Positions 25,384-33,752 of a stretch of 64,000 nucleotides of DNA are shown here, in pieces. Both the position numbers and the translations under genes were made by a program. Within the stretch, counting starts at the first letter, position 1. The number at the start of each line of letters is the position of its first letter. Source of the DNA: Flavobacteriaceae bacterium (GTDB lineage Bacteria; Bacteroidota; Bacteroidia; Flavobacteriales; Flavobacteriaceae); contig JAKIUU010000012.1 in the NCBI GenBank assembly GCA_021647405.1, forward strand, positions 4,794 through 68,793. Reading direction: 5' to 3'. Under the pieces are notes generated by a model that was not told the origin of the DNA, made no database searches, and worked only from the letters and a program-made list of their open reading frames with translations.

Positions 25384-26298
25384 ATGAAAGCTTTGGTAAT
25401 ATCAGGAGGTGGAAGTAAAGGTGCTTTTGCAGGAGGTGTGGCTCAATATTTAATAGAAGAAGAGTATAAAGATTATGATATCTTGGTTGGAACCTCAACG
25501 GGCAGCTTAATGGTTACACATTTGGCACTGAATAAAGTAGCTTCTTTAAAAGAACTTTTTACCAATATTTGTGCCCATAATATTTTTAATAACAATCCGT
25601 TTAAGGTAAAAAAACACAAAGGACACAGAAGTATCAGTATCAATTATTTTAACACATTAATTAGTTTTATAAAGGGTAAAAAAACTTTTGGCGAAAGTGA
25701 AAATTTACGAAAATTAATTCGTAAAAATGTGACCTTAGAAATGTTTAATGATTTAAAAAAATCACACAAAGAAGTTGTTGTAACCGTTTCTAATATTACT
25801 TTAAACCAGGTAGAATACAAACGCCTAAAAGATTGTACTTACGATGATTTTTGCGATTGGATTTGGGCCTCTAGTAATTACGCACCGTTTATGAGTATAT
25901 TAGAAAAAGACAATTTTGAATATGCCGATGGTGGTTTTGGTACTTTGGTACCGATAAAAGAAGCTATTAAACTGGGTGCTAAAGAAATAGATGTTATAAT
26001 TTTAGAAACCGAAGTGTCTCAGTTTAATAGAATGCCGTCAACAAATCCCTTTTCATTATTAACCAGCTTGTTTGGATTTATGTTGGAGCATATTGGCAAG
26101 CACAATATTACCATTGGTAAACTTGAAGCCAAAAACAATGGTGTATGCCTGCATTTATATCATACACCTACAATTCTGACAACCAATTCATTGATTTTTG
26201 AAAAGAAAAAAATGATAAAATGGTGGCGTCAAGGTTTTAAATACGCCAAATCAAAAAACAAGAATTTAGCCAATGAGCTAAAAGGCGACTGTTATTAA
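25384..26298 (+). CDS. Patatin-like phospholipase
   Basis: 304-residue lipid acyl hydrolase. The oxyanion loop SGGGSKGAFAGG (7-18), the nucleophile elbow GTSTGS (Ser in GxSxG, about 38-43) and the catalytic Asp in ADGGFGTLVP (DGG motif) are all present, so it should be active. No signal peptide is seen; bacterial patatins of this type are usually cytoplasmic or peripheral. It is monocistronic and divergent from the propeller gene. Confidence 0.9.
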   Translation: MKALVISGGGSKGAFAGGVAQYLIEEEYKDYDILVGTSTGSLMVTHLALNKVASLKELFTNICAHNIFNNNPFKVKKHKGHRSISINYFNTLISFIKGKKTFGESENLRKLIRKNVTLEMFNDLKKSHKEVVVTVSNITLNQVEYKRLKDCTYDDFCDWIWASSNYAPFMSILEKDNFEYADGGFGTLVPIKEAIKLGAKEIDVIILETEVSQFNRMPSTNPFSLLTSLFGFMLEHIGKHNITIGKLEAKNNGVCLHLYHTPTILTTNSLIFEKKKMIKWWRQGFKYAKSKNKNLANELKGDCY

Positions 26299-26443
26299 AT
26301 CGCTTGAAATATGGCTAACTACTTGTAAATCGGCATTATATTTCAATATCATTTCTTTAGGTAAGTTTATAACTAGATAGAATCTGTCTTTATCCATATC
26401 AATACCTATGATTTTAAAAAAATGCACTGCATTTTAAATATAA

Positions 26444-26472
26444 TGTTACAAAATACTAACTTGTTCGTCGTA
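26444..26472 (+). promoter_or_regulatory. Candidate ECF-type promoter
   Basis: TGTTACA (26444-26450) and CGTCGTA (26466-26472) separated by 15 nt, 30 nt before the sigma gene start. It looks like an ECF -35/-10 pair rather than TAnnTTTG, consistent with autoregulation by the encoded sigma factor. Confidence 0.4.
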
Positions 26473-26502
26473 ATAGAGAAACCAACCCAAACAAAACTAT
26501 AA

Positions 26503-27012
26503 ATGCAGCAATCTGCTTTCTTACATTTAGTGATGCCTTTTAAAGACAAGGTGTTTCGTTTGGCAAAAAGATTGCTCATTTCGGAAGCTGAAGCTGAAGA
26601 TGCCACACAAGAATTAATTTTAAAACTGTGGAAGAATAAGGATAATCTAGATAAATATAGAAATATTGAAGCTTATGCCATGACGATGACTAAGAATTAT
26701 TGTTTCGATCAGCTAAAGTCAAAGCGGGCAGATAACTTAACACTGGTTCATAGCAATTATTCAAATACCGACACACCATTAGAAAGGGTGGTAGAGCTAA
26801 GGGATAGTGTTGATAGTGTTCATCAAATAATTGAATGTCTGACAGAACAACAGAAACTGATTATTCAGTTAAGAGATATAGAAGAATACGATTTTGAAGA
26901 AATAGCCGAAATTGTAGGTATAAAACCTACAGCTATAAGAGTGACTTTGTCAAGAGCAAGAAAAACAGTTAGAGAACAACTCATTAAAAAACATCAATAT
27001 GGAATCAATTAA
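26503..27012 (+). CDS. ECF RNA polymerase sigma factor
   Basis: 169 residues with sigma region 2 (about 8-75; EAEAEDATQELILKLWKN, AYAMTMTKNYCFDQLK) and region 4 (about 108-160; LTEQQKLIIQLRDIEEYDFEEIA followed by the helix-turn-helix TAIRVTLSRARKTVR). It directs RNA polymerase to a small regulon. Its 3' end overlaps the next gene by 14 nt, and the downstream genes (a TM protein and two DUF4252 proteins) form one operon. This locus type is common in Flavobacteriia. Its signal is unknown. Confidence 0.92.
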   Translation: MQQSAFLHLVMPFKDKVFRLAKRLLISEAEAEDATQELILKLWKNKDNLDKYRNIEAYAMTMTKNYCFDQLKSKRADNLTLVHSNYSNTDTPLERVVELRDSVDSVHQIIECLTEQQKLIIQLRDIEEYDFEEIAEIVGIKPTAIRVTLSRARKTVREQLIKKHQYGIN

Positions 27013-27436
27013 TATTGAAAAATTAATAGAAAAATATTTTGAAGGCAATACAAGCCTTGAAGATGAAGCCAACTTACGTAAGTTCTTTACAACACAAGAA
27101 GTGCCTGTTCACCTAGAAGCATATCAAGATTTATTTGGCTATTTTAAAACCAAACGATTAGAAACTTTCGAGAAGCAAGTTTTACCTACTAAAAAGAATG
27201 TATTTACTTTTAGAGGACTTTCAATAGCCGCTTCAATAGCTTTATTGATAGGTTTTTTTATACTAAACCCTTTTACAAAAGAACCCAGTAAAGAAGAGTT
27301 GGTTAAGAATTATCAAACGGCCCAACAGGCGCTAGATTTAATTTCGGAAAGCTTAAACAAAGGTGCTTTTGCCATGGCACAACTGGAAGAATTTGACAGA
27401 GCCAAAGAGATGGTCTTTAAAAATAATGACAAGTAA
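26999..27436 (+). CDS. Single-pass membrane protein, likely anti-sigma factor
   Basis: 145 residues with a cytoplasmic N-terminal half (NIEKLIEKYFEGNTSLEDEA resembles the zinc-less anti-sigma start of Bacteroidota) and one membrane helix (LSIAASIALLIGFFIL, about 77-92), then a short periplasmic tail. Overlap with the sigma gene and the topology suggest it holds the sigma factor at the membrane. No direct sequence proof of sigma binding is visible. Confidence 0.7.
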   Translation: MESINIEKLIEKYFEGNTSLEDEANLRKFFTTQEVPVHLEAYQDLFGYFKTKRLETFEKQVLPTKKNVFTFRGLSIAASIALLIGFFILNPFTKEPSKEELVKNYQTAQQALDLISESLNKGAFAMAQLEEFDRAKEMVFKNNDK

Positions 27437-27471
27437 TTTAAAAAATGATAACAATTAAAACCCTAGAAACA

Positions 27472-28011
27472 ATGAATAATAAAACAATTAAAACAATCTG
27501 TTTGGGCCTTTTTCTGGCCTTGTTACCTACAATGAGTCAGGCCCAATCTGTGTTTGATAAATTCGAAGATATGGATGATGTTAAAGTGGTTGTGGTCAAT
27601 AAGTCACTTTTTAGCTTGATGAGTACAATTGGCCAAGAATCTGATGACGAATACTTAGATTTAATAAATGGTATATCTGAATTAAAAGTTTTTGCTACAG
27701 AAAATCAAGCCATTGCCAAACAAATGGCAACCACATTTACAGCCTATTTAAAAAAGCACAAACTAACAGAATTGATGCGCGCAAAAGATGGTGACAATGT
27801 TGTTAAAATATATGTTGACCAAAGTGGTAATCCAAATTTTGTAAATGAATTGTTGATGTATGTAAACGGTACTGAAAATGGTAAAAAACAAGGAGTTATA
27901 GTGTCTTTAACAGGTAAGATAGACCTTAGAAAGGTGTCAAAACTAACTGCTAAAATGAATATTCCCGGTGGTGCCCATTTTAAAGATATTAAAACCAAAA
28001 AACAGATATAA
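27472..28011 (+). CDS. DUF4252 protein, secreted
   Basis: About 179 residues; the ATG at 27472 starts a clean signal peptide (MNNKTIKTICLGLFLALLPT...SQA). The mature domain matches the DUF4252 pattern (VFDKFEDMDDVKVVVVNKSLFSLM; NELLMYVNG; GVIVSLTGKIDLRKVSKL). Its molecular role is unknown. It overlaps the following DUF4252 lipoprotein gene by one base (TAATG), so the two are translationally coupled. Confidence 0.82.
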   Translation: MNNKTIKTICLGLFLALLPTMSQAQSVFDKFEDMDDVKVVVVNKSLFSLMSTIGQESDDEYLDLINGISELKVFATENQAIAKQMATTFTAYLKKHKLTELMRAKDGDNVVKIYVDQSGNPNFVNELLMYVNGTENGKKQGVIVSLTGKIDLRKVSKLTAKMNIPGGAHFKDIKTKKQI

Positions 28012-28550
28012 TGATTAAGTTAATAAACTATATTGCCCTGCTAATAATTGCACTTATTTTAACATTCTCTTGTACAAAAGACAGCAAAATGCAGAATTAC
28101 TTTGTAAATCATCAAAGCGACAATAATTTTTTAGCAATAGATGTACCCGCTAGTGTTTTAGGAATTGATACCAAAGACGTCTCAGATGATGTAAAAGAAG
28201 CGGTAAGTTCCTTTAAAAAACTCAATATTTTACTCTTTAAAAAGAACGAAGCCAATACAGCCGATTACGAAAAAGAGAAAACAACCATTAAAAGCATTTT
28301 GACAAATAAACAATACAAAGACTTAATGCGCTTTAAAGACGGAAAAACAATGGTTGTTATTAAATATTTGGGTACTGATGTGAGTGTGGATCAAATAATT
28401 ATTTTTGGATATGCCAGCGACAAAGGTCTGGCATTGATACGTGTTATAGGGGATAAAATGGACATTAAAAAGGTAGGGAAACTTGTAATGTTGGCAAGGT
28501 CAGGTAAAATAGACACTTCAAAACTCAAGGGTTTGAGAGATATGTTCTAA
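28011..28550 (+). CDS. DUF4252 lipoprotein
   Basis: 179 residues with a lipobox (ALILTFSC, Cys about 21). The mature part shares the DUF4252 plan with the preceding gene: a helical KEAVSSFKKLNILLFK segment, LMRFKDGKTMVVIKYLG, and a terminal VIGDKMDIKKVGKLV. It is the last gene of the sigma/anti-sigma/DUF4252 operon and is followed by a clear terminator. Whether the two DUF4252 proteins sense or execute the envelope response is unknown. Confidence 0.8.
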   Translation: MIKLINYIALLIIALILTFSCTKDSKMQNYFVNHQSDNNFLAIDVPASVLGIDTKDVSDDVKEAVSSFKKLNILLFKKNEANTADYEKEKTTIKSILTNKQYKDLMRFKDGKTMVVIKYLGTDVSVDQIIIFGYASDKGLALIRVIGDKMDIKKVGKLVMLARSGKIDTSKLKGLRDMF

Positions 28551-28570
28551 AGAAATTAAAACGTTAAAAA

Positions 28571-28598
28571 AAACCACGCCAATAGCGTGGTTTTTTTT
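28571..28598 (+). terminator. Terminator of the sigma/DUF4252 operon
   Basis: Stem AAACCACGC / GCGTGGTTT with a 5-nt loop, followed by eight T residues. Confidence 0.92.
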
Positions 28599-28634
28599 AA
28601 CAAATATTTTTAAATTCAATCAACAGATATAAAT

Positions 28635-28642
28635 TATATTTG
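28635..28642 (+). promoter_or_regulatory. -7 promoter box of M1 aminopeptidase
   Basis: TATATTTG fits TAnnTTTG and ends 28 nt before the ATG at 28671. Confidence 0.6.
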
Positions 28643-28670
28643 ACTTTTTAAAATTAATATTCAAAAAACC

Positions 28671-31124
28671 ATGATTAAAAAATTATTTTTCCTTTTAGTA
28701 TTCTTAGGTGTAAGTATTTCAGCAACGGCCCAAGATAAAACAGAAAATCCTTACAGAGCTGAGCGTACTAAGGTAAACGACCTTGTTCATACCAAATTGA
28801 AAGTCGATTTTAATTTTGCCAAGAGCCAGATGAATGGCGAGGCTTGGCTAACCCTCAAGCCACACTTTTATCCTACAAATTCAGTCACCCTTGATGCCAA
28901 GGCCATGCTTATTGAAAAAGTTACAGACGCAAGTAATGCCGATTTAAAATATACATACAAAGACAATAAGCTAAAAGTAAATTTGGGAAATATCTACAGT
29001 AAAAACGAAAAATTTACAATTTACATCAAATATATAGCCCGTCCAGAAGAAGTAAAACAAAAGGGCAGTGCTGCTATTACTGATGCCAAAGGCCTCTATT
29101 TTATTGACCCTCTAGAGACAGACCCAGACAAGCCAACTCAAATTTGGACACAAGGTGAAACAGAAGCCAACAGTGTGTGGTTTCCTACTTTAGACACCCC
29201 AAATCAAAAATCTACAGAAGAGATTTATATCACCGTTCCAAGCAAGTTTGTAACACTTTCAAATGGTTTATTGATAAGTCAAACGGACAATACCGACGGC
29301 ACACGTACCGATTATTGGAAAATGGACTTGCCACATGCGCCCTATCTGTTTTTTATGGGTATAGGTGAATATGAAATTGTTAAAGATTCTTGGAAAGGCC
29401 GTGATGTGAATTATTATGTATCAAAAAAATACGCCCCTTATGCCAAGCAAATCTTTGGCTTAACGCCAGAAATGATTCAGTTTTTCTCAGACCGTTTAAA
29501 TGTTGAATACCAATGGCCTAAATACGATCAAATTGTAGGAACCGATTATGTAAGTGGCGCTATGGAAAATACCACAGCCGTTTTACATCAAGAATCAGCT
29601 TATCAAGTGCCTGGCCAGTTGATAGATAAAAACTCTTGGGAAGATGTTATTTCGCATGAACTGTCACACCATTGGTTTGGCGATTTGGTGACTGCCGAAA
29701 GTTGGTCTAATCTAACTGTAAATGAGTCGTTTGCTAATTATAGTGAATATTTATGGCGCGAATATAAATACGGTGTTGATCATGCCGATGCCTTGCGTTA
29801 TAAAGACTTAGAAGGCTACTTTAATAGCAATAGTTTTGATAAGAAATTGGTGCGTTTCCATTACGGAGATAAAGAAGATATGTTTGATGCCGTAAGCTAT
29901 AATAAAGGCGGTTACGTTTTACATATGCTGCGTAGTTATTTAGGTGATGATGCCTTTTTTGCAGGATTAAAAAAATATTTAGAAGATAATAAATTTGGCA
30001 CAGGCGAAAGCCATCAATTGCGTTTGGCCTTAGAATCTGTAAGTGGTAAAGACCTGAATTGGTTTTTTAACCAGTGGTATTACGGCAGTGGACACATCAA
30101 ATTAGATGTATCTTACAAATACGATGCAGAAGCTAAAAAAGTGACTCTACATCTAAATCAAGGTAAAAAAACATTTAACTTTCCTCTAAAAATTGATGTT
30201 TATTCGACTGAGGGAATACAGCATTACGACTTGTTTATTGATAAACCCAGTCAAGATTTAAGTTTTAAAGCCAGTACAGCACCTTTACTTATTGATGTTG
30301 ATCCAGAAAAAGATTTGTTAGCGCAAATTACAGATTCTGTAAAGACAATTGCAAATTACAGCTATCAGTATAAAAATGTTAGGTCTTATGAAGCAAGACG
30401 CTCAGCAATTGTTGCTTTGGCAAAACACCAAGACAACAACGAAGCTTATGCCACGTTGACAAAGGCTCTAAACGATTCGTATTACGGATTGAGAATTTTA
30501 GCCATCAAAAGCATCGATTTAACAAATTCTAAAGCTAAAAAAGTCATTAAAAGTATAGAGAAACTGGCTAAAAATGACCCTAAAACACTGGTTAAAGCAA
30601 GTGCCATTAAGGCTTTAGCTGTTCTAAAAAACAAGAAATTTAAAAACTTATTTACCAACGCTATAAAGAGTCCTTCGTTTTCTGTTCAAGGCAATGCCAT
30701 AAGTGCACTTTATAAAATAGACAATATAGCAGCACTTAAAGCTTCTAAGGCTTTACCTGCCGATTCTAAAAAATTTATGGCGGGAAGTCTGGTAAGTATG
30801 TTTATTAAAGAAAAGGACGAAAGTGAGATGCCTTTTATAGCCAAGCATTTGGTTGCTGGTATGTTTTTAACGCAAGATAAAGATGTTCAAAAAGAATATG
30901 GAAAAGCTTTTAAGTGGATTGCAAGTTCGCCAAACGTTGAGGCCACACAAGTGTTGATAAATAGTTTTGTTAAGACAGGTTTACAATACAAGCAATACGG
31001 TGCCGATAAAATGATGTTGCAATTGATGATGCAGGTAATTGACTTAAAAAAGAAAGCCAACCTGCCCAATGAAAAAGAGCTCTTAGATATTGTAAATAAA
31101 GGAATTAACGACTTAAAGGAGTAA
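28671..31124 (+). CDS. M1 family zinc aminopeptidase, secreted
   Basis: 817 residues with signal peptide (MIKKLFFLLVFLGVSISATAQ). The exopeptidase motif is SGAMENTTA, the zinc motif HELSH (329-333) is followed by the third ligand Glu in TVNESFANY (about 352), and the catalytic tyrosine is in VLHMLRSYLG or nearby. After the ERAP1-like catalytic half comes a HEAT-like helical C-terminal region (about 560-810). Such proteins trim N-terminal residues from peptides in the periplasm or at the cell surface. Monocistronic. Confidence 0.94.
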   Translation: MIKKLFFLLVFLGVSISATAQDKTENPYRAERTKVNDLVHTKLKVDFNFAKSQMNGEAWLTLKPHFYPTNSVTLDAKAMLIEKVTDASNADLKYTYKDNKLKVNLGNIYSKNEKFTIYIKYIARPEEVKQKGSAAITDAKGLYFIDPLETDPDKPTQIWTQGETEANSVWFPTLDTPNQKSTEEIYITVPSKFVTLSNGLLISQTDNTDGTRTDYWKMDLPHAPYLFFMGIGEYEIVKDSWKGRDVNYYVSKKYAPYAKQIFGLTPEMIQFFSDRLNVEYQWPKYDQIVGTDYVSGAMENTTAVLHQESAYQVPGQLIDKNSWEDVISHELSHHWFGDLVTAESWSNLTVNESFANYSEYLWREYKYGVDHADALRYKDLEGYFNSNSFDKKLVRFHYGDKEDMFDAVSYNKGGYVLHMLRSYLGDDAFFAGLKKYLEDNKFGTGESHQLRLALESVSGKDLNWFFNQWYYGSGHIKLDVSYKYDAEAKKVTLHLNQGKKTFNFPLKIDVYSTEGIQHYDLFIDKPSQDLSFKASTAPLLIDVDPEKDLLAQITDSVKTIANYSYQYKNVRSYEARRSAIVALAKHQDNNEAYATLTKALNDSYYGLRILAIKSIDLTNSKAKKVIKSIEKLAKNDPKTLVKASAIKALAVLKNKKFKNLFTNAIKSPSFSVQGNAISALYKIDNIAALKASKALPADSKKFMAGSLVSMFIKEKDESEMPFIAKHLVAGMFLTQDKDVQKEYGKAFKWIASSPNVEATQVLINSFVKTGLQYKQYGADKMMLQLMMQVIDLKKKANLPNEKELLDIVNKGINDLKE

Positions 31125-31146
31125 CAAACACTTATAAGATAGCAAG

Positions 31147-31180
31147 CGAAGCGGTATAATTATTTAATTATGCCGCTTCG
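31147..31180. terminator. Bidirectional terminator, M1 peptidase / XRE gene
   Basis: 16-bp stem (31147-31162 with 31165-31180, one wobble pair) starting CGAAGCGG. It lies between convergent genes, and its right arm contains the last codons and stop of the XRE gene. Confidence 0.85.
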
Positions 31181-31578
31181 TATTTTTTAAAAGAGCCATC
31201 CTTATAAAAAATAATGATATGCTCTATTTTTTTACCATCAGATGGCAGGGGCATATGCTTGCTTAAAGCTGTCTGACTTGAGACATTTGTTTCTGACTGA
31301 ACATTTCTTGAGCGTGTAGGGGTAGTGTCAGAACGCTTGACTTCATTATTTGTTTTTGGAAAATGACCTTTTCCGTTGAGCAACCAATAAAGATCAACTT
31401 CATCATAAGCCTGTATCACTTTTATAACAAAATCTAAACTCGGTTTGTTTCTGCCCGATAGGAGGTGAGATATACTTGAACGTTGTACCCCAATTTTATC
31501 TGCCATCTGAGCCGCTGTTATGGTGTAAAAAGAGAGCAGCTTTTTGATGCGATTTGCAAAATCTTCATTGTTTACCAT
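31168..31578 (-). CDS. XRE family transcriptional regulator
   Basis: 136 residues with an N-terminal Cro/C1 helix-turn-helix (about 8-65; TAAQMADKIGVQRSSISHLLSG), a middle linker rich in Ser/Thr, and a short C-terminal segment KKIEHIIIFYKDGSFKKYE that could be a dimerisation strand pair. No signal-binding domain is obvious. The upstream gap to the divergent M14 peptidase is dense in TTACA-N2-TGTAA palindromes, two of which contain the -7 boxes of the two genes, so self-regulation and control of the neighbour are likely. Confidence 0.85.
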   Translation of the reverse strand: MVNNEDFANRIKKLLSFYTITAAQMADKIGVQRSSISHLLSGRNKPSLDFVIKVIQAYDEVDLYWLLNGKGHFPKTNNEVKRSDTTPTRSRNVQSETNVSSQTALSKHMPLPSDGKKIEHIIIFYKDGSFKKYEAA

Positions 31579-31607
31579 TGTAACTTTATTTTAAGTTACA
31601 AATGTAA
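31572..31607 (-). promoter_or_regulatory. XRE gene promoter and operators
   Basis: Palindrome TTACAAATGTAA at 31596-31607 contains the minus strand -7 box TACATTTG (31599-31606). A second near-copy, TTACCATTGTAA (31572-31583), covers the start codon. The pair also forms TGTAACTT-N6-AAGTTACA (31579-31600). Confidence 0.6.
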
Positions 31608-31816
31608 TAATTTTTAAAGTTTAATGCTAATATTTTGTAAAATATTACATATTGCTACTACTTTAATACTTTATATAAATACATATAAGTATCAGATATA
31701 AAGTAATATGGCAATTTATATATAATTAAATTTAAATTGTTTACAGAAAACAATAATGGGTGTGCAAAACCACCAAATGTAAGTTACAAGTGTTAACTAA
31801 ATCATTTTTTAGCTGA

Positions 31817-31852
31817 TTACAATTGTAAACTTATCTTTAATTACATTTGTAA
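31817..31852 (+). promoter_or_regulatory. M14 peptidase promoter and operators
   Basis: TTACAATTGTAA (31817-31828, fully palindromic) and TTACATTTGTAA (31841-31852). The second contains the -7 box TACATTTG (31842-31849) only 6 nt before the ATG, which implies a very short or leaderless transcript. A weaker related element lies at 31778-31796. Confidence 0.6.
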
Positions 31853-31855
31853 ATT

Positions 31856-32947
31856 ATGAAGAGCTTGTATACTGCAAATAAAGAGATAAGATTAAAAGGA
31901 AAATGGATTCAATACACTTCCATACTGCCGCTGTTAAATAAATATAAATCGGTATTTAAGATTGAAGAGATTGGTTTGTCTTATTTAAAACTGCCTATTC
32001 ACACCATAACTTTAGGCTCAGGCCCCACTAAAGTATTAATGTGGTCGCAAATGCACGGCAATGAAGCTACGGCTACAAAAGTAATTTTTGATTTGCTAAA
32101 CCTTTTTAACTCAAAAGATATTCCAGATAAAATAGCGGCTATTTTAGAACAATGCACTGTTATGATTATCCCCATTCTTAATCCAGACGGCGCCAAAGCC
32201 TATACACGCGTAAACGCGCAACAAATAGATTTAAATAGAGATGCAGTCGCTTTAGAAGCTGTAGAAAGCCAGTTACTCCGACAAACATTAAACAGTTTTA
32301 AGCCCCATTATTGTTTTAACCTTCATGACCAGCGCAATATCTACAGTGTCGGAAAGACACAGGAGCCAGCTACTATCTCATTTTTAGCACCTTCTACCGA
32401 GATAACACGTAAAATAACGCCCGAACGACTAAAAGCGATGGCTGTTATTGTAGAGATGTATAAAGCACTTTATGCAGATATTCCCAAAAATATATCGCGT
32501 TACAACGATGAATTTTATCCCAATGCCACAGGAGATAACTTTCAGAAAGAAGGCTATTGTACCATTTTAATTGAAGCAGGTCATTTCCTAGATGACTATA
32601 ACAGAGAACAGGTACGCTATTTTTATTTTAAAGCGCTGTTAACAGGATTAAGGGTAATAGCGTCTAAAAATCAAATAGATAAAGAAGAAAATTATAATAA
32701 AATACCAGAAAATGACAGCCTTTATCTCGATTGTATTTTTAATAATGTTAATTTATTACAAGAAGGCTTGTATCAAAATGTTTCGGTAGGTATTCTCTTT
32801 CTTGAGGAAATTAAAAACAACAAACTTACCCGAGTGCCAAGTATTGAGAAAATAGGTTGTCTTGCAAATTATGGTGCCAATACTGTAAAAAATTTGAAGG
32901 GCATTAAAATATCTTCTGTAAATGAGCTTTTTCGATTGTTATATTAA
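31856..32947 (+). CDS. M14-like zinc carboxypeptidase / deacylase
   Basis: 363 residues, cytoplasmic. Zinc ligands follow the M14 pattern: QMHGNEA (His67, Glu70) and FNLHDQR (His157), with the arginine/asparagine pair in IDLNRDA and the catalytic glutamate in ILIEAGHF. The NPDGAKAYTRVN segment is also typical. The family includes carboxypeptidases and succinylglutamate-desuccinylase-like enzymes; the substrate cannot be told. The C-terminal 70 residues are a separate small domain. Expression is probably governed by the divergent XRE regulator. Confidence 0.85.
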   Translation: MKSLYTANKEIRLKGKWIQYTSILPLLNKYKSVFKIEEIGLSYLKLPIHTITLGSGPTKVLMWSQMHGNEATATKVIFDLLNLFNSKDIPDKIAAILEQCTVMIIPILNPDGAKAYTRVNAQQIDLNRDAVALEAVESQLLRQTLNSFKPHYCFNLHDQRNIYSVGKTQEPATISFLAPSTEITRKITPERLKAMAVIVEMYKALYADIPKNISRYNDEFYPNATGDNFQKEGYCTILIEAGHFLDDYNREQVRYFYFKALLTGLRVIASKNQIDKEENYNKIPENDSLYLDCIFNNVNLLQEGLYQNVSVGILFLEEIKNNKLTRVPSIEKIGCLANYGANTVKNLKGIKISSVNELFRLLY

Positions 32948-33040
32948 ATATTTTATCAAATACTTAAAATAGTTTTATTTTAATTAGGAATAATTTAGAA
33001 TAATCCCGATTTTTGCTATAAATTAACAATTAGCCAACAA

Positions 33041-33520
33041 ATGAAAAAGTATCATATAGACGAATTAGACCATCAAATCATAGATATTCTTATCGAAAAT
33101 GCCCGTACTCCCTTTACCGATATTGCTAAAAAATACAGTGTTTCTGCAGGTACAATACACATTCGCGTGAATAAAATGCTTGATGAAGGCATCATTAAAG
33201 GCGCTACTTTAAAATTAGACTACGAAAAATTAGGCTATTCGTTTATTGCCTATGTTGGATTGCATCTAATTACCAGTTCGCGAACCCCTTCTGTTATTGC
33301 CGAGTTAAATAAAATTCCAGAAATTACCGTAGCACATCTTACCACAGGAAAGTTTGGTATTTTCTGTAAAGTGCGTGCTAAAAACACCAAGCATGCCAAA
33401 GATATAATTTTTAAAATTGATAACATTCCTGATGTACAGCGTACAGAAACATCTATATCTCTCGAAGAAAGTATAAATGATAAAAACCGTTTGATGCATT
33501 CTATTTTTAAAGATTTGTAA
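33041..33520 (+). CDS. Lrp/AsnC family transcriptional regulator
   Basis: 159 residues: N-terminal winged helix-turn-helix (DELDHQIIDILIENARTPFTDIA, about 6-60) and a C-terminal RAM ligand-binding domain (about 75-145; SFIAYVGLHL, HLTTGKFGIFCKVRAK). Members bind amino acids and respond as octamers. It is monocistronic and ends at a strong terminator. Its targets cannot be inferred, though a branched-chain-type E1 dehydrogenase gene follows. Confidence 0.93.
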   Translation: MKKYHIDELDHQIIDILIENARTPFTDIAKKYSVSAGTIHIRVNKMLDEGIIKGATLKLDYEKLGYSFIAYVGLHLITSSRTPSVIAELNKIPEITVAHLTTGKFGIFCKVRAKNTKHAKDIIFKIDNIPDVQRTETSISLEESINDKNRLMHSIFKDL

Positions 33521-33545
33521 ATTTTCAAAAAGCCACAATAGTAAG

Positions 33546-33577
33546 AAGCCTTTAAAATATTTTATTTTAAAGGCTTT
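33546..33577 (+). terminator. Terminator of the Lrp-type gene
   Basis: Perfect 14-bp stem starting AAGCCTTTAAAATA with a 3-nt loop (33546-33559, 33563-33576), followed by TCTCTTTAG. Confidence 0.8.
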
Positions 33578-33634
33578 CTCTTTAGATGAAATAGATTTAT
33601 ACAATTAGTAAAGAAATATTTTAAAACTAACTAT

Positions 33635-33655
33635 CCTCGACGCAGAGCATCGAGG
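33635..33655. repeat. Short intergenic palindrome
   Basis: CCTCGA / TCGAGG arms around a 9-nt loop, upstream of the E1 dehydrogenase promoter. It resembles a dispersed short palindromic repeat. Confidence 0.35.
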
Positions 33656-33719
33656 AATTCTTTTCGATTAAAACCAACTATATTATTGCTAAAATTAACC
33701 GTCAATCAACTAAATTAAT

Positions 33720-33727
33720 TATATTTG
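33720..33727 (+). promoter_or_regulatory. -7 promoter box of the E1 dehydrogenase
   Basis: TATATTTG, 25 nt before the ATG at 33753; this makes the ATG preferable to a TTG at 33747, although both remain possible. Confidence 0.55.
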
Positions 33728-33752
33728 ATAGGTAATATTTTTTGATTTGTCT

